DNA of 64,000 nucleotides from Yinghuangia seranimata. GTDB lineage: Bacteria; Actinomycetota; Actinomycetes; Streptomycetales; Streptomycetaceae. The stretch spans positions 1 to 64,000 of the forward strand of contig NZ_JASAOI010000056.1 in the NCBI RefSeq assembly GCF_029953285.1, written 5' to 3'. Positions 57,081 to 64,000 of this stretch are shown here, in pieces (the stretch's first letter is position 1; every line of letters begins with the position of its first letter). Below the pieces are notes generated by a model that had not been told where the DNA came from, made no database searches, and saw nothing but the letters and a program-made list of their open reading frames with translations. A program made the translations under genes and the position numbers.

Positions 57081-57554
57081 TCAGCTGAGCTTGCGTCGAA
57101 GTTCGCGCAGGGCGGGCCGGAACAGGTCGCGTTCGAGGCGGCGGACCTGGTCGCGGGCGCGTTCGGCGCTGTCCTCGGGGCAGGCGTAGCGCACCGACCA
57201 CTCCACGCGGGCCATGGTGCCGCCGATGATCGACTCGACGTGCAGGGTGGCGACGCAGGCGCCGGTGAGCCGGATCCCGCACGGGTGCCGGTCGAGGCCG
57301 AGGACCTCGTAGGTGTAGTGCCGGGCGGTGTCGTCGTGCTCGACGAGGCGTTCGCTGAGCAGTTCGCCGGCGGGGGTGCGGACGACGCGCAGGCGCGGCG
57401 GCGGCCCGTCCGTCGCGGTACCGGCCGCGCGGGCCCCGGCCCCGTCGACCACCGGCAGCGGGTACCAGGCCGACGGGTCGCGGAAGTCCCGGACGATGCT
57501 CCACACCTGCGCGGCGGGCCGGTCGATGACGGTCGTGACGGAGAGGGTCGGCAC
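57081..57554 (-). CDS. START/SRPBCC-fold protein (polyketide cyclase-like)
   Basis: A 157-aa protein. The N terminus VPTLSVTTVIDRPAAQVW and DFRDPSAWYP segment are typical of the SRPBCC ligand-binding fold, followed by alternating strands and a long C-terminal helix (ERARDQVRRLERDLFRPALREL). Such proteins bind hydrophobic ligands or act as polyketide cyclases; the ligand is unknown. GGGAGGA just upstream supports GTG 57554; the longer frame is GC-rich and unlikely. It converges with the cyclase gene (27 bp apart). Confidence 0.8.
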   Translation of the reverse strand: MPTLSVTTVIDRPAAQVWSIVRDFRDPSAWYPLPVVDGAGARAAGTATDGPPPRLRVVRTPAGELLSERLVEHDDTARHYTYEVLGLDRHPCGIRLTGACVATLHVESIIGGTMARVEWSVRYACPEDSAERARDQVRRLERDLFRPALRELRRKLS

Positions 57555-58107
57555 GGGTCCTCCCTGCCGGGGCGGATGCCGTGGTTCGGCCGCCGTGCGC
57601 TGAACGCCCCGACTCGGCTCGTGTTCGCGACCGTACTCCGTCGCGGCGGCGCGGGGGAGGGGGCGGCGCGCGCCAGGCGTCCGGTGGGGGCGCGCGGCCG
57701 ACACGGCGCCCGCCCCCCGGATGGATTCCGGCTATTCGGGTTCAGTTCGGGAGGACCGCTCGATGTCGGGTCGGTCTGCGACGGTACGGACACGCGGCGT
57801 CGCCAGGTCGGTACAGAGGAGTAGGGTGCGGAGGGTGCGGACGGAGGGTCCCGAGGTGTCCGTGTGGCCGACGTGCGGCCGAATGGCACCGCCGGGATGT
57901 TCCGCAGGGGGATGACCAACAGCAAGCGAGCGCTCTGTGACGGATCGTCGACAGATGCTGCCTTTTTCTGCTGCGAATACGGCAAATAGCGACATACTCT
58001 GAGTGGATCAGGCGGGTGATACCGCAGCCGCGATCGTCGTGCGGGCGCGCCTTGTGGCGCCCGGTCGGCGACGCCTGCGGCGGTGCCCGCGGACCTGTGG
58101 AGGCGAG
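57555..58107 (+). other. 550-bp region upstream of the GGDEF gene
   Basis: It probably holds the promoter of the leftward START gene and that of the GGDEF gene. An AT-richer stretch at 57950-58010 includes TACTCT (57995-58000), a likely -10. GGTGCGGA is repeated near 57825-57845. A 25-codon frame at 57912-57989 is annotated separately. I see no other convincing gene. Confidence 0.5.
57912..57989 (+). CDS. Possible 25-codon upstream ORF
   Basis: A short frame beginning ATGACC encodes 25 residues with an unusual FFCC near the end and stops in the AT-rich promoter zone of the GGDEF gene. AGGGGG lies directly before the ATG, too close for normal spacing. Its codon use is less GC-biased than that of real genes here, so it may be chance. 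It could be an uORF or a small regulatory peptide. Confidence 0.2.
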   Translation: MTNSKRALCDGSSTDAAFFCCEYGK

Positions 58108-59925
58108 GTGAGGAAAGTCGTAGCGCGCGCGGATCCGCAAGGGCACGACCGCCCCGAACCCGGTGACCGGCTGACCGTCTCCGGCGCGCCGCCCGCCCCC
58201 GGCGGCCCCGCGCCCGCCTCGGCCGCGCCCGCCGCCGACACAGGCACCACCGCTCCGGACGCCGCGCGGCGCCTGCACGCGGTGATGGAGCTCGCGAAGG
58301 CGCTGGCGAGCGCGCACACGCTGATGGACGTCGTCGGCATCTCGGCGCGCCAGGCCCGGCTGGCCATGGACGCCTCCCTCGCGTCGATCTCGGTGTGGGA
58401 GCGCGACTCGGGCCGCCTGCGGGTGCTGGTCAACGACGGCGACCTCGCGGAGGGCGAGGAGGCGCTGCCGCACGCGGAGACGTACGCGGTCACCGACTTC
58501 CCCGAGATCATCGACCCGGCGACGTGGCCGACCACGTGGTCGAACACGGTCGACGACCACGACAGCGACCACGAGCGCGTGGTGGCGCTGCGCCGCCGCG
58601 GCCGGCACGGCTGCATGGTCGCGCCGATCATGGTCGAGGGCCGGGTGTGGGGCGAGCTGTACCTCGCGCGCCGCGCCGAGCAGCCGCGCTTCGACGCCGT
58701 GGACGCCGAGTTCGCCGCGGTGCTGGCGGCGCAGATCTCGGCGGGCCTCGCGCAGGCCGAGCACTACCAGCGCATCGAGAAGCTGGCGTTCACCGATCCG
58801 CTCACGGGGCTGGCGAACCGCCGCGCGATCGACCAGCGGCTGGACGCGGCGATGGCCCGGCACTACCGCGAGGGCATCGTGGTCAGCCTGATCGTGTGCG
58901 ACGTCAACGGGCTCAAGCGGCTCAACGACGAGCGCGGGCACGACGTCGGCGACCGCCTGCTGGAGCGGTTCGCGGACCAGCTGTCGGCGTGCAGCGCGAT
59001 GCTGCCGGGCTCGATGGCGGCGCGCCTCGGCGGCGACGAGTTCTGCGTGCTGGCCGAGGGGTTCAGCCCGGACGAGGTCGTCGCGGTCGCCGAGGAGCTG
59101 TGCCGGCGCGCGCTGCGCATGCACGACGGCGAGGGCGTGGCGTGCGGCGTGGCCTCGACGGGCGACCCGGTCGGGCCGGTGACCAGCGCCGACCGGCTGT
59201 TCCGGCTGGCGGACGCGGCGCAGTACCGGGCCAAGGGCAGCCGGGCGATCCACCCGGTGGTGGCCGGGCGCGGCCAGCCGCCGGACCTGACGGTGTCGCT
59301 CGCGGGCGACGAGACGGGCCCGGGCCCCGAGCCGGGCGCGGCGGGTATGCCGCACCGTGACCGGCGGCGGTTCCGCGGCGCGCTGCACAACGCCGAGCCG
59401 GGCCGGCTGCTGGCGGCGGTCCTCGCGGCGCTGGACGAGCGCGAGCCGGGGCGGGTGCACCGGGCGGACACGCTGGGCCGGCTGGAGATCGTCGCGGACA
59501 CCTTCGCGCGGGCGCTGGACGGTGTCGCGTGGTGGATCTCGTACGTCGCGCCGCACGGCCGGGCGCTGCGCACCGTGCGCTACTCGATCCACCGCATGAC
59601 GGGCACGCCGAGTGCCGCGCGGGCCCGCTACGAGGCGACGACGACCGAGTACGACCTGGCCGCCTACCCGGCTTCGGCCGAGGCGGTGCGCGGCGGCGGC
59701 TTCGTGCAGCAGGTCGGCGACCCGGGCAACGACCCGGCGGAGGAGGACCTGCTGCTGATCGGCGGCTACAAGGCGATGGTCGTGGCGGGCGGCACGAACG
59801 CGGCGGGCGGATGGCTGGTCGAGGTGTTCACCGACGACATGAGCCTCCCGGTGACGGGCCTGGACCCGGTGCTGCGCGCGCTGGTCGCGGTGGCCCTGAC
59901 GGGCGGGGCGTCGCTGCCGGAGTAA
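58108..59925 (+). CDS. GAF-GGDEF-GAF protein, probable diguanylate cyclase
   Basis: A 605-aa cytoplasmic signalling protein. A GAF-like sensor domain (about 50-225) is followed by a GGDEF domain with LTGLANRRAID and an intact active site RLGGDEFCVL. A second GAF-like domain (about 395-600) ends it. The active-site signature predicts c-di-GMP synthesis. The inhibitory RxxD site that should precede it is replaced (LPGS), so product feedback is probably absent. No EAL domain is attached. GTG 58108 lies 4 nt after GGAGG; an in-frame GTG at 58003 is less likely. Confidence 0.87.
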   Translation: MRKVVARADPQGHDRPEPGDRLTVSGAPPAPGGPAPASAAPAADTGTTAPDAARRLHAVMELAKALASAHTLMDVVGISARQARLAMDASLASISVWERDSGRLRVLVNDGDLAEGEEALPHAETYAVTDFPEIIDPATWPTTWSNTVDDHDSDHERVVALRRRGRHGCMVAPIMVEGRVWGELYLARRAEQPRFDAVDAEFAAVLAAQISAGLAQAEHYQRIEKLAFTDPLTGLANRRAIDQRLDAAMARHYREGIVVSLIVCDVNGLKRLNDERGHDVGDRLLERFADQLSACSAMLPGSMAARLGGDEFCVLAEGFSPDEVVAVAEELCRRALRMHDGEGVACGVASTGDPVGPVTSADRLFRLADAAQYRAKGSRAIHPVVAGRGQPPDLTVSLAGDETGPGPEPGAAGMPHRDRRRFRGALHNAEPGRLLAAVLAALDEREPGRVHRADTLGRLEIVADTFARALDGVAWWISYVAPHGRALRTVRYSIHRMTGTPSAARARYEATTTEYDLAAYPASAEAVRGGGFVQQVGDPGNDPAEEDLLLIGGYKAMVVAGGTNAAGGWLVEVFTDDMSLPVTGLDPVLRALVAVALTGGASLPE

Positions 59926-60055
59926 CCGCGGGCCCGCCGCCCGAAGTCCCCGCGGGCCCACCCGATCAGGCGACCCGCGGCACTTCAGCCCCCCGGCCGC
60001 CCGTTGTGGCCGCAGGGGGTGCATCGACCACCACTAGGCCCATGTTCGTCCGCCG

Positions 60056-60880
60056 TTATACAACGACCCGGTCGGTGCGGCTGTAGACGTTCGCGCCCTG
60101 TCCGCGCAGGAAGCCGACGAGCGTCACCCCGGCGTCCTCCGCGAGTTCGACGGCGAGCGACGACGGTGCCGACACGGCCGCGAGCAGCGGGATCCCAGCC
60201 ATCGCGGCCTTCTGCGTCAGCTCGAACGACGCGCGCCCGCTGACCGCGAGCAGCAGTCCGCGCAACGGCAGGCGGCCGTCGCGCAGCGCCCAGCCCACGA
60301 CCTTGTCGACGGCGTTGTGCCGGCCGACGTCCTCGCGCACGCACACCGGTTCGCCGTCGGCGGTGAACAGCCCGGCCGCGTGCAGGCCGCCGGTGCTGTC
60401 GAAGACGCGTTGGGCGGCGCGGAGGCGGTCGGGCAGGGCGTACAGCACGTGCGGGGCGACGCGCAGCGGGTCGGCGGCGACGTCGTGCCGGGCCATGCGC
60501 CGCAGCCCCTCGATGCCGGCCGTCCCGCAGATGCCGCACGCGCTGGAGGTCCACACGCCGCGCTGCAGCCCGGGGTCGAGCGGCGGGACGTGCGCGCCGA
60601 GGACGGCGTCGACGACGTTGTACGTGTTGCGGCCGTCCTCGTCGGCCCCGGCGCAGTAGCGCATCCCCGCGAGGTCGCGGGCCTCGCCGACGACGCCCTC
60701 GGACACGAGGAACCCGGCGACGAGGTCGAAGTCGTCGCCGGGGGTGCGCATGGTGACCGTGAGGGTGCGGCCGCCGACGCGGATCTCGAGGGGTTCCTCC
60801 GCGGTCAGCGTGTCGGTGCGGCGCGCGGTCGCGTCGCCGTCCAGGCGCAGGATCTTGTGGCGGCTGGTCACCCGGCCCAC
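60056..60880 (-). CDS. fdhD: Formate dehydrogenase accessory sulfurtransferase FdhD
   Basis: FdhD passes sulfur from a desulfurase to the molybdenum cofactor of formate dehydrogenases. The 274-aa protein has the redox/persulfide motif SACGICG, the GDDFDLVAGFLVSEG segment and the VREDVGRHNAVDK signature. The GTG start follows AAGGGG by a good distance. No formate dehydrogenase gene is in the window. The region to hutH contains four tandem GCGGTCA-type heptamers (60914-60941). Confidence 0.93.
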   Translation of the reverse strand: MGRVTSRHKILRLDGDATARRTDTLTAEEPLEIRVGGRTLTVTMRTPGDDFDLVAGFLVSEGVVGEARDLAGMRYCAGADEDGRNTYNVVDAVLGAHVPPLDPGLQRGVWTSSACGICGTAGIEGLRRMARHDVAADPLRVAPHVLYALPDRLRAAQRVFDSTGGLHAAGLFTADGEPVCVREDVGRHNAVDKVVGWALRDGRLPLRGLLLAVSGRASFELTQKAAMAGIPLLAAVSAPSSLAVELAEDAGVTLVGFLRGQGANVYSRTDRVVV

Positions 60881-60913
60881 GGTGCGGCCCCTTCGTGGTT
60901 CTTGCGGTTGTGT

Positions 60914-60941
60914 GCGGTCAGCGGTCAGCGGTCAGCGGTCG
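60914..60941. repeat. 7-bp tandem repeat upstream of fdhD
   Basis: GCGGTCA is repeated three times in tandem and followed by GCGGTCG. It lies 33 bp upstream of the fdhD start, between fdhD and hutH. Confidence 0.85.
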
Positions 60942-61063
60942 ATTCGGCGGTCTGCGGTTTCGTGGCGCGTCCGGTGCCCCGGTCGTGCCTCGTCCCCGTC
61001 CAGTGTTCCAGCGCGGCGAGCGGTTTCCGCCCTCGGGCACGGATCGGCGGCCGCCCGGGCCCC

Positions 61064-61094
61064 CATAATGTCGTCAGCTATGCACATAATGTGC
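61064..61094 (+). promoter_or_regulatory. hutH promoter/operator
   Basis: CATAATGT occurs at 61064-61071 and 61085-61092, 21 bp apart. The second copy lies inside the perfect inverted repeat GCACAT-A-ATGTGC (61082-61094), and its CATAAT is the likely -10, 6 nt before the GTG. A dimeric repressor on this dyad would block RNA polymerase. Confidence 0.65.
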
Positions 61095-61096
61095 GG

Positions 61097-62689
61097 GTGA
61101 ATAAGGATCTGCACAACCCGTCGCACGAGACCGGCGCCACCCCCGCTTCGGTCACCGTCGCCGAGGCCGGCCTGACCCCGGCCGACGTCCTCGCCGTCGC
61201 GCGCGGCGCGGCCCACGTCGACCTGTCCCCGCGCGCCGTCAAGGCGATGGCCGCCAGCCGTGCCGTCGTCGACGACCTGGCCGCGTCCCCGCGCCCGGTC
61301 TACGGCGTGTCCACAGGCTTCGGCGCGCTCGCCACCCGGCACATCAGCGCCGAACTGCGCACCCGCCTGCAGCACTCGCTCGTGCGCTCGCACGCGGCCG
61401 GCATGGGCCCGCGCGTGGAGACCGAGGTCGTGCGCGCCCTGATGCTGCTGCGCCTGAAGACCCTCGCGTCCGGCCGCACCGGCGTGCGCCCCGAGGTCGC
61501 GCAGGCGATGGCCGGGCTGCTCAACGCCGGCATCACCCCGGTCGTCCACGAGTACGGCTCGCTCGGCTGCTCCGGCGACCTCGCGCCGCTGTCGCACTGC
61601 GCGCTCGTGCTGACCGGCGAGGGCGAGGCCGAGGGCCCCGACGGCGTGGTGCGCCCCGCCGCGGAGCTCCTCGACGCGCACGGCCTGACGCCCGTCGAGC
61701 TGCGCGAGAAGGAGGGCCTGGCCCTCATCAACGGCACCGACGGAATGCTCGGCATGCTGCTCATGGCCATCGCCGACCTGTCGGCGCTGTTCACCGCCGC
61801 CGACGTCACCGCCGCGATGACGCTGGAGGCGCTGCTCGGCACCGACCGCGTCCTCGACCCGGCGCTGCACGCCATCCGCCCGCACCCGGGCCAGGCGGCG
61901 AGCGCCGACAACATGAAGCGCGTGCTGGCGGGCTCCGGCATGACCGGGCACCACCAGGACCAGAAGCCGCGCGTCCAGGACGCCTACTCGGTGCGCTGCG
62001 CGCCGCAGGTGGCGGGCGCGGGCCGCGACACCCTCGCGCACGCCGCGCTGGTCGCCGAGCGGGAGCTGGCCTCGGCGGTCGACAACCCGGTCATCCTCGA
62101 CGACGGCCGCATCGAGTCCAACGGCAACTTCCACGGCGCGCCGGTCGCGTACGTGCTGGACTTCCTCGCCGTCGCGGTCGCCGACCTCGGCTCGATCGCC
62201 GAGCGCCGCACCGACCGGCTGCTCGACCCGGCCCGCTCGCACGGCCTGCCCGCGTTCCTCGCGGACGACCCGGGCGTCGACTCGGGCCTGATGATCGCCC
62301 AGTACACGCAGGCCGCGCTGGTGTCCGAGTGCAAGCGGCTCGCGGTGCCCGCGTCCGTCGACTCGATCCCGTCCTCCGCGATGCAGGAGGACCACGTGTC
62401 GATGGGCTGGAGCGCGGCCCGCAAGCTGCGCACCGCGGTCGACAACCTTGCGCGGATCCTCGCCGTCGAGCTGGTCGCCGCCGCGCGCGCCACCGACATG
62501 CGCACCCAGTCCGGCGACCTGGCGCCGGCGCCGGCGACCGCCGCGGTCATCGAGGCGCTGCGCGCCGCCGGTGTGCCGGGCCCCGACGCCGACCGGTTCC
62601 TGTCCCCGGAGCTGGCCGCCGCGGAGGAGTTTGTACGCTCGGGCGCGCTGGTCCGGGCCGCGGCCTCGGTCGCCGGCCCGCTGGCCTGA
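61097..62689 (+). CDS. hutH: Histidine ammonia-lyase
   Basis: HutH removes ammonia from histidine to give urocanate, the first step of histidine use. The 530-aa protein has the MIO-forming loop as GCSGDLAP, with Cys instead of the more common Ala, a variant known from actinobacterial histidases. Other family segments are YGVSTGFGALA, GSLGCSGD, HHQDQKPRVQDAYS and SSAMQEDHVSMG. The long upstream frame is not coding. GTG 61097 follows CATAAT by 6 nt (leaderless). No other hut gene is nearby. Confidence 0.95.
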   Translation: MNKDLHNPSHETGATPASVTVAEAGLTPADVLAVARGAAHVDLSPRAVKAMAASRAVVDDLAASPRPVYGVSTGFGALATRHISAELRTRLQHSLVRSHAAGMGPRVETEVVRALMLLRLKTLASGRTGVRPEVAQAMAGLLNAGITPVVHEYGSLGCSGDLAPLSHCALVLTGEGEAEGPDGVVRPAAELLDAHGLTPVELREKEGLALINGTDGMLGMLLMAIADLSALFTAADVTAAMTLEALLGTDRVLDPALHAIRPHPGQAASADNMKRVLAGSGMTGHHQDQKPRVQDAYSVRCAPQVAGAGRDTLAHAALVAERELASAVDNPVILDDGRIESNGNFHGAPVAYVLDFLAVAVADLGSIAERRTDRLLDPARSHGLPAFLADDPGVDSGLMIAQYTQAALVSECKRLAVPASVDSIPSSAMQEDHVSMGWSAARKLRTAVDNLARILAVELVAAARATDMRTQSGDLAPAPATAAVIEALRAAGVPGPDADRFLSPELAAAEEFVRSGALVRAAASVAGPLA

Positions 62690-62708
62690 CCGCGCGGCAT
62701 CCGCACGG

Positions 62709-62745
62709 GTGCCGGGTCGGCCCGCGGGAGCGGCCGACCCGGCAC
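62709..62745 (+). terminator. Terminator of hutH
   Basis: A 14-bp perfect stem (62709-62722 with 62732-62745) with 9-nt loop lies 20 nt after the stop codon. There is no T tract. Confidence 0.8.
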
Positions 62746-62766
62746 ACGGACCGGGGGAGAGGAGGG

Positions 62767-63837
62767 ATGATGGACGGCGACCAGGACAGGCGTGAGGGCG
62801 GGGGCGTGCGGGTGGCGGAAGACGGGGGCGCCGGCGTGCACACCGACGCGCGGGCTGACGCGCGGACCGGCACCTCGACCGACCCGACCGGCACCTCGAC
62901 AGACCCGGCCGGCACTCCGGGCGACACGCTGAGCGACACCCCGACCCACCCCGACGGCACGGCGAACGGCCTGCGCGCCGGCCTGGACGCGCCCGCCGAG
63001 AGCCCCTCGTCGCGGCTGCTCGCGCTGTTCGAGGAGCACCGCCTCACCCCGACCCAGCGCCGCATCGCGCACTGCCTCGTGCGGCACGCGGGCGAGGCGC
63101 CGTACCTCTCCAGCGTCGAGGTGGCCGCGCTCGCCGGGGTCAGCCAGCCGTCCGTGACCCGCTTCGCGGTGGCGCTCGGCTTCGACGGCTACCCCGCGCT
63201 CCGCGCCCGGCTGCGCACGCTCGGCCTACCCGTGCGCACCGAGACCGAGGCCGAGGTGCACCGCAACGAGTACGTGGGCGCGGTGCACGCCGAGATCACC
63301 AACCTCACCAGGCTCGCCGAGACGCTCGCCGACCCGGGCCCGGTCGGCCGCGCCGCGGCGCTGCTCGCCGACTCGCGGCCGCTGGTCGTCCTCGGACTGC
63401 GCACGGGCATGGCGCCGGCGCGCAGCTTCGGCTACTTCGCCGCCAAGGTGCTGCCCGAGGTGCGGGTGCTGGACGAGGGCGGCTCGCTGCTCGGCGACCG
63501 CCTCGACCAGGCGCGCGCGGCCGGCGCCACGGGCCTGCTGTGCTTCGCGCTGCCGCGCTACCCGCGCGAGCTGACGGACGCGCTGCGCACCGCGAAGGAC
63601 CTGGGCCTGCGGGTGGTCACCATCGCGGACGGGCCGTTCGCGCCCGCCGCCGCGCTGTCCGACGCCGTGCTGGTGGCCGGCGTGAGCGGCCAGCTGGTGT
63701 TCGACTCGTGCGGCGCGCCGATGCTGCTGGGCCAGGTGCTGCTGCAGGCGATGTGCGACATCACGCCGGGGCGCGCTCAGGCGCGCCTGGAGGAGTTCGA
63801 CCGGCTCGCCATGGAGCGCGGGCTGTTCGAGGCCTGA
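62767..63837 (+). CDS. RpiR/MurR-family transcriptional regulator
   Basis: A 356-aa regulator. After a disordered N-terminal region of about 80 residues rich in Asp, Thr and Gly come an RpiR-type HTH (LTPTQRRIAHCLVRHAGEA then VAALAGVSQPSVTRFAVALGF) and a C-terminal SIS domain (VVLGLRTGMAPARSFGYFAAK). SIS domains bind phosphosugars, but some RpiR proteins beside hut genes control histidine use. Its place right behind hutH makes it the first candidate for the hutH dyad. GGAGAGGAGGG precedes tandem ATGs (62767 and 62770). Confidence 0.88.
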   Translation: MMDGDQDRREGGGVRVAEDGGAGVHTDARADARTGTSTDPTGTSTDPAGTPGDTLSDTPTHPDGTANGLRAGLDAPAESPSSRLLALFEEHRLTPTQRRIAHCLVRHAGEAPYLSSVEVAALAGVSQPSVTRFAVALGFDGYPALRARLRTLGLPVRTETEAEVHRNEYVGAVHAEITNLTRLAETLADPGPVGRAAALLADSRPLVVLGLRTGMAPARSFGYFAAKVLPEVRVLDEGGSLLGDRLDQARAAGATGLLCFALPRYPRELTDALRTAKDLGLRVVTIADGPFAPAAALSDAVLVAGVSGQLVFDSCGAPMLLGQVLLQAMCDITPGRAQARLEEFDRLAMERGLFEA

Positions 63838-63850
63838 CCGGCCTTCACCC

Positions 63851-63880
63851 GCCGGGGTCGGGCCGTCGCGCCGACCCGGC
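63851..63880. terminator. Bidirectional hairpin after the RpiR gene
   Basis: GCCGGGGTCGG (63851-63861) pairs with CCGACCCGGC (63871-63880) with one bulge. It lies between two convergent genes. Confidence 0.55.
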
Positions 63881-63889
63881 CCGGTGCGT

Positions 63890-64000
63890 TCACGGCCGGC
63901 GCGCGCGTCCCGCCTGCCGGTAGCGCTGCTGCGCCTGCCACGCGTCGTCCGGCTGCCCGGCGCGCCCCCAGACCAGTCCCACGAGGACGCCGACGAGAGC
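63890..64000 (-). CDS. C-terminal end of a membrane protein (partial)
   Basis: The window cuts this leftward gene. The last 36 residues comprise part of a hydrophobic helix (ALVGVLVGLVWG) and a charged, Gln/Arg-rich tail (DDAWQAQQRYRQAGRARRP), ending in TGA at 63890. Similar tails end short actinobacterial membrane proteins. Nothing more can be said without the missing part. Confidence 0.6.
   Translation of the reverse strand, partial: ALVGVLVGLVWGRAGQPDDAWQAQQRYRQAGRARRP

Noticed and set aside
57721-57995. Small genes of 64-87 codons on both strands upstream of the GGDEF gene
   Set aside because: They overlap one another and the promoter zone, with no ribosome site or recognisable motif. 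Only a 25-codon frame was kept, at low confidence.
60317-61096. Long N-terminal extension of hutH
   Set aside because: It runs antisense through fdhD and lacks any histidase similarity. GTG 61097 is followed by the normal protein and preceded by a good -10.

Overview
The window is high-GC actinobacterial chromosome, most like Streptomycetaceae or a close relative. The pointers are an AfsQ1/AfsQ2/SigQ signalling locus, a class III adenylate cyclase next to biotin ligase and acyl-CoA carboxylase genes, many GTG starts, and GC-rich hairpin terminators. From memory, the order also follows the Mycobacterium tuberculosis block with sdhCDAB, cdd-deoA, add, an AmiA/AmiB-type amidohydrolase, deoD-pmmB, lpdA, accA3, maf, accE5-accD5 and birA. 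This looks like an old conserved core region. I see no prophage, IS element, CRISPR array, rRNA or tRNA.

Layout. 1-3.6 kb: sdhCDAB, leftward. 3.9-9.0 kb: methylmalonyl-CoA mutase mutA-mutB and its GTPase meaB. 9.3-10.5 kb: M20 amidohydrolase. 10.8-18.2 kb: nucleoside ABC importer, then cytidine deaminase and thymidine phosphorylase. 18.3-21.4 kb: lipoprotein, MFS transporter and divergent LysR regulator. 21.5-22.6 kb: adenosine deaminase. 22.8-30.4 kb: small secreted proteins, a membrane-anchored serine protease, a PspC protein, the afsQ1-afsQ2-lipoprotein operon divergent from sigQ, and a membrane protein. 30.5-33.8 kb: deoC with a full aldehyde dehydrogenase and a cysteine-free half aldehyde dehydrogenase. 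34.1-36.7 kb: PH-domain protein and Ser/Thr kinase. 36.8-39.4 kb: purine nucleoside phosphorylase and a phosphopentose/hexose mutase. 39.6-42.8 kb: gamma-glutamylcyclotransferase-like protein, LpdA-type quinone reductase and DeoR-type regulator. 43.7-53.8 kb: acyl-CoA carboxylase alpha, beta and epsilon genes, Maf, a tiny membrane protein, BirA, and several unknowns. 53.85-55.2 kb: a 1.4-kb non-coding tract of degenerate GC-rich repeats. 55.2-64 kb: PH-domain protein, adenylate cyclase, a START-like protein, a GAF-GGDEF-GAF protein, FdhD, histidine ammonia-lyase, an RpiR-type regulator and a truncated membrane gene.

Two metabolic themes dominate. One is propionyl-CoA handling: acyl-CoA carboxylase, BirA, MutAB/MeaB, then succinate dehydrogenase. 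The other is nucleoside uptake and breakdown: importer, deaminases, phosphorylases, pentomutase, deoC and aldehyde dehydrogenase. Four scattered nucleoside loci (bmpA, add, deoC and the purine phosphorylase) share a 14-bp palindrome, consensus TCTACGCGCGTAGA, in their promoter regions. This ties genes spread over 29 kb into one probable regulon and is the strongest non-obvious signal here. A second recurring pattern is a -10-like hexamer placed 6-7 nt before the start codon of many genes, which predicts unusually common leaderless transcripts.
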